From NCBI GenBank assembly GCA_034687125.1, contig JAQGBZ010000276.1, forward strand, positions 1-64,000: DNA of 64,000 nt. Reading direction: 5' to 3'. Positions 1-9,434 of this stretch are shown piece after piece. The DNA comes from Neelides folsomi. Lineage: Eukaryota; Arthropoda; Collembola; Neelipleona; Neelidae. Each line of letters starts with the position of its first letter. The first letter of the stretch is position 1. The notes beneath the pieces were generated by a model. That model was not told where the DNA came from. It saw only the letters and a list, made by a program, of their open reading frames with translations, and did no database searches. The position numbers and the translations under genes are program-made.

Positions 1-606
1 GGGCCCAACATATGCATTTTCAATAATATTTTAGCGGTTCGTTCAAACTCACGTCCTTTCCGGGCTGGAATAAAGAATAGACTAACTACATTCAAATATG
101 TAAAGATTTAGTTATAGTCAGCTCAATTAAATGAGCCTGAGAGTTTTAATTTCATTTAATAAAAATTATCATTAATTGATTAATTGATTTAATTGTGATT
201 GAAGAATTGGGCTAATTAATTTTGACAATTTTACGTCATATTTTATTTGCAATGGGGTTTGGCGAGTCTGCACGGAGGAACGTAATTGAAGGGAATTAAT
301 TGGGCTCTGCCGAGTTGTGTCGTTGTTGAAGCTAATTAAGAGAAAGACGGGTGGTCGTTGACCCGCGAAGGAGGAGATTCAAAAGATTTAATGAGTTTGT
401 AATTGAAGGTGACCTTTCTCTGCAGCCATTATTATTTCCGGCGTCTCTGAGAAAGGAGTTGGTCGTGACAATCCGACATTTGAGAAGGGGAAGGAAATAG
501 AAAATCCCCCGGATTAATTTTATATCTGTGAGGACTCCCCGGGTCCCGGCTCACTTCTCGCTCCTCTTTGTTCCCATCAACAACAACAAAGCTCAAGACA
601 AGAACA
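1..606. other. Non-coding flank and probable promoter of the calexcitin-like gene
   Basis: No open frame with recognisable protein similarity is visible on either strand. The last 90 bases before the ATG at 607 are richer in G+C and C+A (a CAACAACAACAAAG stretch), as expected of a 5' untranslated leader. A TTTTATAT stretch lies near 518-526. That it is a TATA box is inference only. Confidence 0.3.
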
Positions 607-1610
607 ATGGCAGGACTTTCAGACTTCAGGAAAAAGAAGCTCCAACACGTTTTCGAAGTATTCTTTGGTAAAATTCAAACAACGTTCAAATCCCCGCTTT
701 CTCTTTTCTTTCTTTTTCATTTATTTCATTTTCTCCCCTTTAGATACGAACAAGTCAGGAGCCATCGACAAGAACGATTTCGAGATCGCAATTGAAGTAA
801 ATTACTAACTTATTGTTAATTAAATTACTAAATACTAATTTAAATTATACAATTAACCTCAAATATCCTGAGATTAATTAAACGATAATTTAGTTTTTCA
901 ATTATGCACCAACTGCCTAAGCCAATTTGAAATATTGCTTTAAAATTTGTTGCATTATTCCATTACTTGCTAATATGAAGTTCCTATTATTAGTGGAAAA
1001 GCGGGAAATAAAAATTAATTTAAATTTTTAGAACGTTTGTATGCTCCGTGGGTGGAACGATTCTCACCCCGATTATCAAAAGACGGAACAGCGTTTCTAC
1101 CAAATCTGGGACGCTTTGAAGATCCAATCAGCTATTGGAGACGATGGTGAAGTGTCACCCGATAATTGGTATGCCATCTTCGCTGATGCCCAGAAGAAAG
1201 AGGGCTGGCAACAGAACTACATGAACTTCATGTTCTCCCTCTTGGACACGTCCGGTGATGGAGTCATTGACATGTTCGAATTCTCTTCAGTCTGCTCATG
1301 TTACGGAATTGAACTTCAAGAGTCCAAGAAGGCCTACATGACCCTCTCAAAGGTAATTTAATTTACGGAGGGTATATGTTTACACTTTATCTGTTTCTCT
1401 TTATTTGCTGCATTCAGCTTTTTTACTACCGGGGTCAATGATTGATTAATGGTTGGTTTGGGATGAATTAACTGAATGTGAGTTGGGTTTAATTAGGGCA
1501 ACAACGCAGTGATTAACAAGGAATATTTCTCCGCCTTGTGGATGGAATATTTCAACTCGGAGGATCCAAAGGCACTCGGAAATTTCATTTTTGGAAAATG
1601 CACTTTCTAA
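607..1610 (+). CDS. Calexcitin / sarcoplasmic Ca2+-binding protein (EF-hand), 4 exons, 182 aa
   Basis: Exons 607-667, 744-796, 1032-1352 and 1497-1610 join in frame across GT-AG introns. The protein starts MAGLSDFRKKKLQHVF and carries EF-hand loops at residues 21-32 (DTNKSGAIDKND) and 110-121 (DTSGDGVIDMFE), plus a more divergent central loop (residues ~70-80, IGDDGEVSPDNW). The C-terminal GNFIFGK motif is the usual end of invertebrate calexcitin/SCP proteins, and the length matches the family (about 180-195 aa). These are cytosolic Ca2+ buffers or sensors of muscle and neurons. The frame stays open 13 codons upstream of the chosen ATG, but without another ATG. An AATAAA signal lies at 1698-1703. 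It converges with the MsrB gene, with about 220 bp between the stops. Family assignment is firm; calexcitin versus SCP is not resolved. Confidence 0.93.
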
Positions 1611-1828
1611 TTTATTTCTTCTGTTCACTCCTCAACTCCGACAATTCCTCAAGAATATGAATTTGGAAGATTGCAAAACCTTGCGAAACAATTAATGAAT
1701 AAACCTTTTGTTTACCTTAACCAAAAAATTGTTTATTTAAAGCGATTTCATTCAGAAGATTTCCAGCTTACATTTTTATAAACCTCAGTGGTCTCTGTTT
1801 GTATTGTTAATTCCGGATAAGAATTTTT

Positions 1829-2542
1829 TCACATTTTTGAACTTTCGCGAAATTCAAGTGAAGAGGAGTTGATGCAATAGCGGAGTCGGGTCGGTGGCGG
1901 CCCATCATCAAATAAATGGCCCAAATGCCCATTGCACTATAAAAGAACAAATTGGAAAATTAGATTCATTTTTTGCGTTTTTTAAATTAAACGTTGTCGG
2001 ATGTTCTTTTATACATTTTTGCAGAGGAGTTCCGTTCTGCTCATCCCATGAGTGTCGTCTTTCTTTCTGAGTATTCCGCAGGCGTTTGAGTCCTCGGCTT
2101 CTTTCATCTCGTCGTAAAACGAGGGCCAACCAGAACCTGAGTCGAATTTCGCACTCGATCTACATTTAAATATATAACTTCACATATGTCCACAATGGAA
2201 ATATCCTTCCAAATTCCAGGATTTGGCAAATGGCAGCGAATTCACTGCAAACTACGACGTAGATTTAATATATTAAAAAATATTTTAAAGTAGTGTACTT
2301 GAAGAGATGATTTCGGCAACAGACACAGAGGTAAACGCCGGTAGCTTTGTTCTCAACATACTCTCCAGTAAAGGCCTATGAAAAATATTATATTATGATT
2401 AATTATAATTAATTGTTAACTTGTAATTTAAAAATTACTCTTTCAGTTCCGCTTTGCCGAGAACAAAAGAAGGCTTGTGGGGGCAAACGCTGTTTCCATT
2501 CTTCTTCGGAGATCTCCTTCGCGTTCTTCAAAACGCCATCTC
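1829..2542 (-). CDS. msrB: Peptide-methionine (R)-S-oxide reductase MsrB, 3' four exons (5' end not found)
   Basis: Reading right to left, exons 2542-2439, 2375-2299, 2159-2015 and 1936-1829 join in phase. Together they give a nearly complete SelR/MsrB domain. The order of motifs is [19 protein letters not shown], the zinc pair [17 protein letters not shown], the second zinc pair CKNC with HLGHLFDDG, and RYCINSSSL, which holds the catalytic cysteine. The enzyme reduces methionine-R-sulfoxide with thioredoxin or a similar donor. The resolving-cysteine position of many MsrBs (GCGWPSF) is serine here. The first exon seen enters in phase 1, so at least one upstream coding exon is missing from this model. 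Two candidates are an open stretch about 2691-2830 ending at a GTAAAG donor, and a short exon 5383-5326 with a matching phase. Neither is proven, so the start and any targeting signal are unknown. Confidence 0.88.
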
Positions 2543-3474
2543 CTAAAATTTAACAATTAATTTCATTTAAATTCGGTAACTCTTATAGTTAATTGAGTTG
2601 ACTATTTTATATTTATATTTATTATTAGTGTAATTAATGCTAGTGTGATTGTCTTATTATTTTTATCCTTTACCTTGGCCTTTACTTAATTGTATGCATT
2701 CTGAGTTATTTTGACTCTTAATATATGAAGAAGATTGAAGACCTCTGTGACTGTGAATAAGATTCGAATGATTTGCTATGACTCTTTTCAAGTGATCATA
2801 AAGTTAGATTTAGGGGATATATAACACAAAAAGTTGACAAAGATTTTAAAAACAATAACAATGATATGATAAGTACTCATATTAAATTAGTATACCTATT
2901 TACACTATAGTGTAAATTGGCTATATTGGGTTTCATCTTTTAGGCACCCGCCCTTATTGAATTCGAGTATAAACAATTATTTGAAAGTTCAATAATTTCA
3001 ATTAACATTTGAATTAATTCTTTTAAAAATAGGGAGATTGGAAATTAAAAATCTTTTTTGAATTTATAAAAATGATAGAATTAAAGTAAAATAACTTCAC
3101 ATTCACAATTTTTTACTTTAAATGATATTAATTCGAATAACGTGTACGTGTGTACAAAATAATACGGAATTTGTCTAAATTTAAATTTAGTTAACTTTTA
3201 AAATTGTAAGGAGAAATAGATTTTTTTTATTGTAATATTGTCAACTGAAATCGTAGAATTAACTTGGGTGTAAAAATTATTTAATTTAATTTATTTGTTA
3301 TTTTTTGATTATAACTACTATTGATTAATTGAGAAATACCAATGGTATACTTAAATGGTGAAATATGATTTTCTTTAAAATAAAAAACTCATATGATAAG
3401 AAAATGAATTATTTTATTTTATTATTAATATTCAATAAAGCTGTTTAAAAATAATTATAACTACAACACATTGG

Positions 3475-3931
3475 TTAAACCCACGGTCTTTTATAAAAAC
3501 TGCAATCACAAAATCGGTTGCATCCAAATCCCACATCATATCCGCTACCGCTTAGTCCCGGTAATGATAAACAACGTTGTCGGCATAAATATTCACAATT
3601 CGCTGCTGGCGCAAAATCTTTTCAAATGTATGTAAACTTTGTCAATTATTCTCATATAAAATTTGTAGCCCTTTAATTAGTATATCTAAATAAATATAAA
3701 CCTCCAGGTAAAGGTGGTGGTCCAAACAATCCAAAGAATCCTTCACTCTCCTTTTAATTCAATTTGTAAATGTCAGAATTTTAAAATTAATGTTCGATTT
3801 ATAAAAAAACTTAAAAGTTATATTATTATTTAATTAACCAAAATGACATTGGTAGTATTTAGTTGCATTGATTTCACCTTAAAAAAGAGGGCAAAGACGA
3901 TGGCAAAGATGAGAAGAAGTCGAAGAGACAT
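3475..3931 (-). CDS. Small secreted six-cysteine, defensin-like peptide precursor, 3 exons, 81 aa
   Basis: Exons 3931-3878, 3750-3702 and 3617-3475 join in frame (18 codons; 16 codons plus 1 base; 2 bases plus 47 codons). Exon 1 is a textbook signal peptide (MSLRLLLIFAIVFALFF) followed by AAG at the donor. Exon 2 encodes a short Gly/Pro-rich propeptide-like segment ending PPPLPG. Exon 3 encodes the cysteine domain, spaced C-x3-C-x3-C-x16-C-x3-C-x1-C, with GFGC, a CDC pair and basic residues near the end. Cx3C followed later by CxC is the arrangement of CSalpha/beta defensins, but the C1-C2 and C4-C5 gaps are shorter than in classic arthropod defensins. Membership is therefore inference. Other possibilities are another antimicrobial or secreted signalling peptide. 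It lies upstream of MsrB on the same strand. No transcript evidence is available from sequence alone. Confidence 0.62.
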
Positions 3932-4508
3932 TTAGAAGATAAAAATAATTCTTTTAGAAGTGAAAAATGAAATATTTTAACAAATCAGTGTGAAGAGCAA
4001 CGACAGATTGGCATTGAGTTTCGAACGTGCGAATAATTTAAACCAATTCCATATAAAGGTAGTGGACGTGATTTGAGCGTTTTATTTGCTTTGAGGTGAA
4101 ACACTTGGAACCTTGGGTCAACAATGAATTTCTCGTTTCATTAAGCAAATGCCCCAATTTTTTTCTTTAGCTTTAGCATTGTAATGTGCCATTATTACCA
4201 TCATCTGTTAACGTGAGATTAAACGCATATTACCCGGAAGAATCTTATACAGTAATATCTCCAAATTTTTATGCGCATAAAATATAGAAAAATTGAAATA
4301 TTATCAGTTGACATTATCATGTATTTATTGCAAATACGTCAATCATGTGAGATTTTGATTATTTATGTTTTGCATGCCCGTATAAGAATTACAATATAAA
4401 TAGAAAATATTTAATTATTTAAATTGTAAGTAATTTTAAGATGGATTCACATTCAAAATCAATCCTTGTCGTATTTTTTATGATAAATTCATAATATTTA
4501 ACTAATAA

Positions 4509-4680
4509 ATATGGCTTATAAATTAGAGTAAGGGATTATCTCGAAAAATTCTATTTAATTTTAGAGTTAGTAACAGTTTAATTACATTTAATTGCATTAA
4601 AACTTGTTATTATTTCATTAGTAACGCAGAAATTTAAATAATTTCCGAGATACCCCCTTACTCCATTCTATAAGCCATAT
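4509..4680. mobile_element. MITE-like element with terminal inverted repeats and TA flanks (172 bp)
   Basis: The left end reads TATGGCTTATA... from 4510. The right end, reverse-complemented from 4679, reads the same, and the two arms match over about 41 bases with roughly ten differences. The match includes exact blocks of 12, 9 and 7 bases (GAGTAAGGG and TATCTCG are shared). Each arm is flanked by TA, the target duplication of Tc1/mariner-type elements. No protein is encoded. This fits a short non-autonomous element or its remnant; the family is unknown. Confidence 0.6.
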
Positions 4681-5325
4681 CCAACCAATTACGTATTGAG
4701 GAATTTCCAAATTGATATTATTTAATCACATTCCTCATGGACAATGGGAATGTGATGAATCGAATAGAGATGAATAATTTATAGGTTTTTTATAGACAAA
4801 GTGACACAAGGTGAGGAAATCAAAATATTATTCAGCTCGGTTTGAATCTTCGAATCAAGGATTTGAACAATAATAAACAAAATTTAAAATTTATGATTCA
4901 CAATGATAAGCAAAAACATTGACTTTTATTTTAAAATCATAAGTATGGAATGCAAAATTTTAAACTGTCGGATATAAATAACTGCTTTCATAATAAATTC
5001 TTACTGGACAAATTTAACGACCAATATGACTAATGACGATGATTATTAGGAATACAACGTGCCTATTACTATACAATTAAATTATTTCTATGATTTTTAT
5101 ATTTAATTTGTACCCAATTAAAATTAAAATTCTTAAAGTTAAATCTAATTATTTTTCATTTGAATGTTATAATGTTACAAATAAATTCTCCGTATGCCAT
5201 GCCTTAAAATCATTACTGTGTTAATCATGATGCCACGAAACTTGATATGCTTAAAGGTAGATTATATGAATAAGTATAATAATATGTTACGTATTCTATT
5301 TAATTATAATATAAAATTTAAAGAA

Positions 5326-5383
5326 ACCTGTAGATGTTGGCTGTTGTTGAGGTTTGCTGTCCTTTTTCGAATTTTTTCCTCCC
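5326..5383 (-). other. Candidate first coding exon with an N-myristoylation-type start (unassigned)
   Basis: An ATG in good context (AACAACATGG) opens MGGKNSKKDSKPQQQPTST and runs to a GTTTCT donor in phase 1. Gly2 and the basic cluster resemble N-myristoylated membrane-attached proteins. The phase matches the first MsrB exon found at 2542, which would put the defensin-like gene inside an MsrB intron, but a phase match happens by chance one time in three. No other downstream exon was recognised. This is a suggestion only. Confidence 0.22.
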
Positions 5384-6390
5384 ATGTTGTTGCAAAATGT
5401 TGAGAATGTGTTTGAGTTGGGAGACTTGAAAAAGAGAAATCTCTTCCTTGCTAACTCTTTGGGATTTGTGAAAGGGTCGAAGACAGGAGTGTCAAAAAGA
5501 TTTCGCAAGAGGAATAAATGATAATTGACTCTTCCTCTTCCCTCACGGCCAAATAAACATCTTGCCAATTTCCCTAACATTCCATTAACTCGACAGATAA
5601 TTCCTCTTTGACCAGTTTTATTTAAATCTTTAAAAGTTAACACTTTAATCTTTCTTCCTTCTCTCTTAATTCTCTCATGAACGTTTATTCTCCTTCCTTA
5701 GCGGGTTTTAGTCTCAAATAGTAAAATTCAAAGTGGAGACTTTTGCTTCATAAAATATTAGCTTATTAAAATTATAATTGGTCAATATTTTAATAAATTA
5801 ACAATAAGTTTCAAGACGGGAAAGTTATTATTAGAGGAGGATGAGAAGAAGAAAAAATTTGAAATTATGGTTTTAGCGTAGCGGCAAGGAAGGAAGTAAA
5901 GACAAGGATATATCAAGAGTTCTTTTACATAATATGAAATACATCTCTCAATGTAAAGGTGTTCATTATGGATTTAACACACAGGCGAGTTCCGTGAATG
6001 GACATTGTCACATATGATCGACAAATGCGCATATGAATTGAGTGTGAATGAATGCAAACAAGTGTGGTATAGCCAACCGGAATGGAGAATGAAGAGAATG
6101 ATATAAGAAGAAGATTGGGGCTTTAATAATCTTATGTGGGGGTGAGATAAAGGATATCATAGGAATTATAGGAGGTGATTCAGACGAGAGACGGAGGAGG
6201 TTGCGAATGGGAGAGAAGTAAAGTGAGTAACGGGAATGTAGTTTTCGAACCCTCGTCGTATGAAAATAAAAACTCCTCCACTTGTCAACAATACATTTAA
6301 CTAACTCCATTCGACCCACTTCAAATCAAAGATGAAGAAACTCTGAATCTCCGCAAATTTCAACTCCAACTCGCTCGGGAGGATTTCAAG

Positions 6391-6789
6391 ATGTCGGGAG
6401 GGAACTTTGGAGAAATTTGGCCAAATTGGCTCACTTGTTGTTTTATGACGAGAACTGCTCATTCGAATAATCAAACTCAGGTGAGATTTACATTTTTTTA
6501 ATTTAAGATTTAAGACCTTCCCAATCGGAGTTAAAGTAGTTGATTGGGAATTGTAAATTAATGTGAATATAATTTGATAGTTATAAAATCTTTAGAATGA
6601 CATGAGCTAAATTATTAAATACTAATGTAATTTCGATGATTTTAGCGGAGGAGACGAATTGACAGAAGTGCCATTGGACTTCCGCAAGACTTTCGGCATT
6701 TAAATCATTTGGGCCCTTCGGACTTTTCCTTCTTCGATGTCACTTCGTTTCAAAGACAAATGAGCTCAAAGGATGGCCATATGAATTAA
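6391..6789 (+). CDS. CDC42 small effector (SPEC family), CRIB motif, 2 exons, 77 aa
   Basis: Exons 6391-6480 and 6646-6789 join in phase 0. The N-terminal segment contains WLTCCF, matching the membrane-anchoring cysteine pair of CDC42SE proteins. After RRRR comes the CRIB core IDRSAIGLPQDFRHLNHLG. This aligns with the IDRSMIGEPxNFxHxxHxG core of the SPEC family and is followed by a QRQMSSK stretch like the family's QxQMQSK. The length (77 aa) matches the family's usual 79-84. These small scaffold-like proteins bind GTP-loaded CDC42 at the membrane and affect actin organisation. It converges with the ARL2BP gene about 870 bp away. Confidence 0.92.
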
Positions 6790-7662
6790 CTTTATCTTCT
6801 TCGGTTTAGATGCGGTAACTCCAATTTTACAAAATGATTTCTCAACCCCCAAGCTTAATTGTTCACTAACGAAATATTACTAGTGTGTAAGATTTTAATT
6901 TTAAGTTAAATAACACGTCACAGCTTAAGTTTTATTTCATAACTACTGTAATTTTAAATTCTCTGGTTTTAATTATTTATTTAAGTTTTTGTAAGGAGGA
7001 CAAAGCGAGTTTTTTTTACCAAAAGTGTGATTTAAAATAATTTGCGATGAGAAACGTATCGTGTGCTATTTAATTTTATGAGTCATTTTTATCAATTTTT
7101 TATTTCACGGAAAGTATCGTCACATTTTATAAATTTTAGAATATTTTCCCAAAGTGTCAAAAGTCGTTTATAAATAATTAAATATAATTATCATATTTTA
7201 TAAAAGAAGAACTGTGATGTTTTTTGTTAAATTCTTAATTAGTAAGCCAAATGTATTAACAAATCATAAATATATGATTTCCCGAAATCTGAAATTTTAT
7301 AAACAATTGAATTGTTCAATTTATGTCAGAAATGCCAAGTGTCTAACATTAAGAAAAATCTACAATTATGCAAGCTAAAATAAAATACAAATATCAGTAA
7401 ATACTTATAATTGAGTGATTTAAAACTGTGTATTTTTAACATTTTTCATAATGAAAATGATGTAAAAATCCAAAAGGAAATTATGCCAAATTGAAAATAC
7501 AAATAATGGAAAATAAATTCCTTGTTTAAAGTGCAATATGAATCAATTTTTACTGTACAGACTCTTGGAGCATATTGTGATAATGAGCGATGGGGAACAG
7601 ATATGACTAAATAAATACTGAATATGAATATTGAAGTAATACAATTAGGCGTGGTTAGGAAT
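6790..7662. other. Intergenic, no gene seen
   Basis: AT-rich sequence between the convergent CDC42 effector and ARL2BP stops. The 87-codon minus-strand frame at 7446-7709 overlaps the last ARL2BP exon in another frame and has no recognisable features. I see no repeats or RNA genes. Confidence 0.4.
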
Positions 7663-8533
7663 TTAGTTACTTCCCACATTTTCAGCTTCGTCTGACTCCT
7701 CCGGGTCAATTTGAATGGGTCGGACGGTGATGCCCGAAAGGATCAAATCCGCCTTCCCGCTCATCATCTAGAAAATTATTCATTAATTATTAAAAAGTAT
7801 TTAATATAAAAAATGTAAATCATTTTTAATCTTTGATTACTGAATACCTACATGATATTTACTAATAAATTAAAAACATAAAATTACATCAGCGTAATCC
7901 GCCACGAGCTCTTTGAATCTTTCAATATCCCTCAGGCCAAGAAGCATCTCGTAAATTTCACCTTCGAGCGAGTCCGAGTTTGATCTTAAAAAAACATTCC
8001 ATTGTTTAAATGACTTTATTGATAAATTATGCAAATGAATTGAATTAATTATATTTATGTAAAAATTCTACTTGAGATCATCGATGAATTTGTGGAGGCT
8101 GAATTGATTGAAGGTAGGGACGGGGAATCCTCTAATTTGGTTTTCAAAGAAAATGGTCATTTGATTTGAATATTCTTCAAAATAGGTCTGTTCATTTTCC
8201 TCAATGTCTCTGTAGTATTTCTTCAATAGCTCACTTTGCATCAGTCCAAACTCATCACCTATTTAATCATAACCAATCATTAAAAATGATACACAAATCA
8301 ATAGTCAATTAGCATTTAATGCTTTGCAATTAAGATTGATTTTCCTTACTCACGACGACTCTTTCGATCACCCCCATGACTTCATCGAATGAGATCTTCT
8401 TTTCCGTCTTTTCTCCAACAAGGGCCAAGTTCTCTAATCCTGACACGATGTTGTCCCCTTGTTCCGTCTCCATCTCGCACTCAGAATTTGGATCGAATGT
8501 TTCAAAGTGATCGGCAAATTGGGAGATTTCCAT
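7663..8533 (-). CDS. ARL2BP: ADP-ribosylation factor-like 2-binding protein (BART domain), 4 exons, 190 aa
   Basis: Exons 8533-8350, 8258-8072, 7984-7888 and 7767-7663 join in frame. The BART domain runs from about residue 50 to 155. Recognisable blocks are SDEFGLMQSELLKKYYRDIE, matching the DDEF-LLQ-NFMDKYY core of human ARL2BP, then EYSNQMTIFFENQI, FNQFSLHKFIDDL and EGEIYEMLLGLRDIERFKELVADY. ARL2BP binds GTP-ARL2 and ARL3 and acts in mitochondria, cilia and STAT3 retention. The N-terminal 50 residues are acidic and less conserved. The first ATG is used. It lies in tandem downstream of the INPP5A-type gene on the same strand, with about 900 bp between. Confidence 0.92.
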
Positions 8534-9434
8534 TTTTCAAATTCCAAAGTTATTTTATGTGTAGTTATGGGGTTTGTTGTCAACAACAAAGAACAACACA
8601 TGTAGTGTTGTCCATACATGATAGCATGCTACAAAACTACAAAAATGTGTGCAATGTTTGGTCAATAAGATGAAAATAATGGAAAACTCATTTAACGTCA
8701 AATCATTTATTGTCACAATTAATATAATTTTGATTATGCTAAATAATACTTATTATATATACTTTATATTTGCTAAATTAATCATGAATCAGATTGACTC
8801 TTAATATTGATAGTTAGCTTCGAGAAGCTTGTTCAAAGTATTTAGTACAAATAATAAACTCTATTTTATTATGAGCTCACAAGACCATTGTTCCAATAAA
8901 ATAAAAGCTATAAAAATTAATTAATAAGTTAAAATGTTAATCACTACTTGAAAGCATTTGCTTTAAATATAAATTGAACCGAAAGAAATGTGTTTTATAA
9001 GCTCTAAAAATTGAAGTGGTAATTAAGGCTTTGAATCTAATATGATGTTTGTTTGACGTTGCGATTGATTTAATGGTAAAAAAGCACTATAATAATACTA
9101 TTTTTATAGTCGAGTAATTATTGTACTTTTCCAAGTAATACGAAGAATCCTGAGACTCGAGTTTTTTTCCATTAAATTATAATTAAAAATGATATTTTTT
9201 TTTCAATTTAATTATATTACAAAATAATTCGTCACACGAATTTTGGCAACGAAAAAGCACAAAATTTCCAAAGCCTCTTTCTAGTGAACTAGTATTAAAA
9301 AAGATACTTTGAATATCTTAATGGCAAAAATAAAATGGACGAGAAATTCACCAGTGAAGTTAAAAGTACAAAGGAAGCTAACTGATTTATGTATCATGTA
9401 GAATGAAGAGAGCAGAAGAAGAAAGCAGGAGAGT
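8534..9434. other. Intergenic between INPP5A-type gene and ARL2BP
   Basis: This AT-rich stretch presumably holds the ARL2BP promoter and leader and the 3' untranslated part of the phosphatase gene. The 94-codon plus-strand frame at 8389-8673 is antisense to ARL2BP exon 1 and has no support. Nothing else is recognisable. Confidence 0.35.

Larger units (their letters stand above)
3932..6390. other. AT-rich intergenic stretch
   Basis: Apart from the small TA-flanked inverted-repeat element and one short candidate exon listed separately, I see no coding exon with recognisable similarity. The 103-115 codon frames on the minus strand at 5296-5643 and 6008-6319 have no domain and look like chance. 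The 60 or so bases before 6391 are probably the leader of the CDC42 effector gene. Confidence 0.4.

Noticed and set aside
5296-5643. 115-codon minus-strand frame read as one protein
   Set aside because: Only its last part, starting at the ATG at 5383, has start-site context. The upstream part lacks protein features and is probably leader or spacer.
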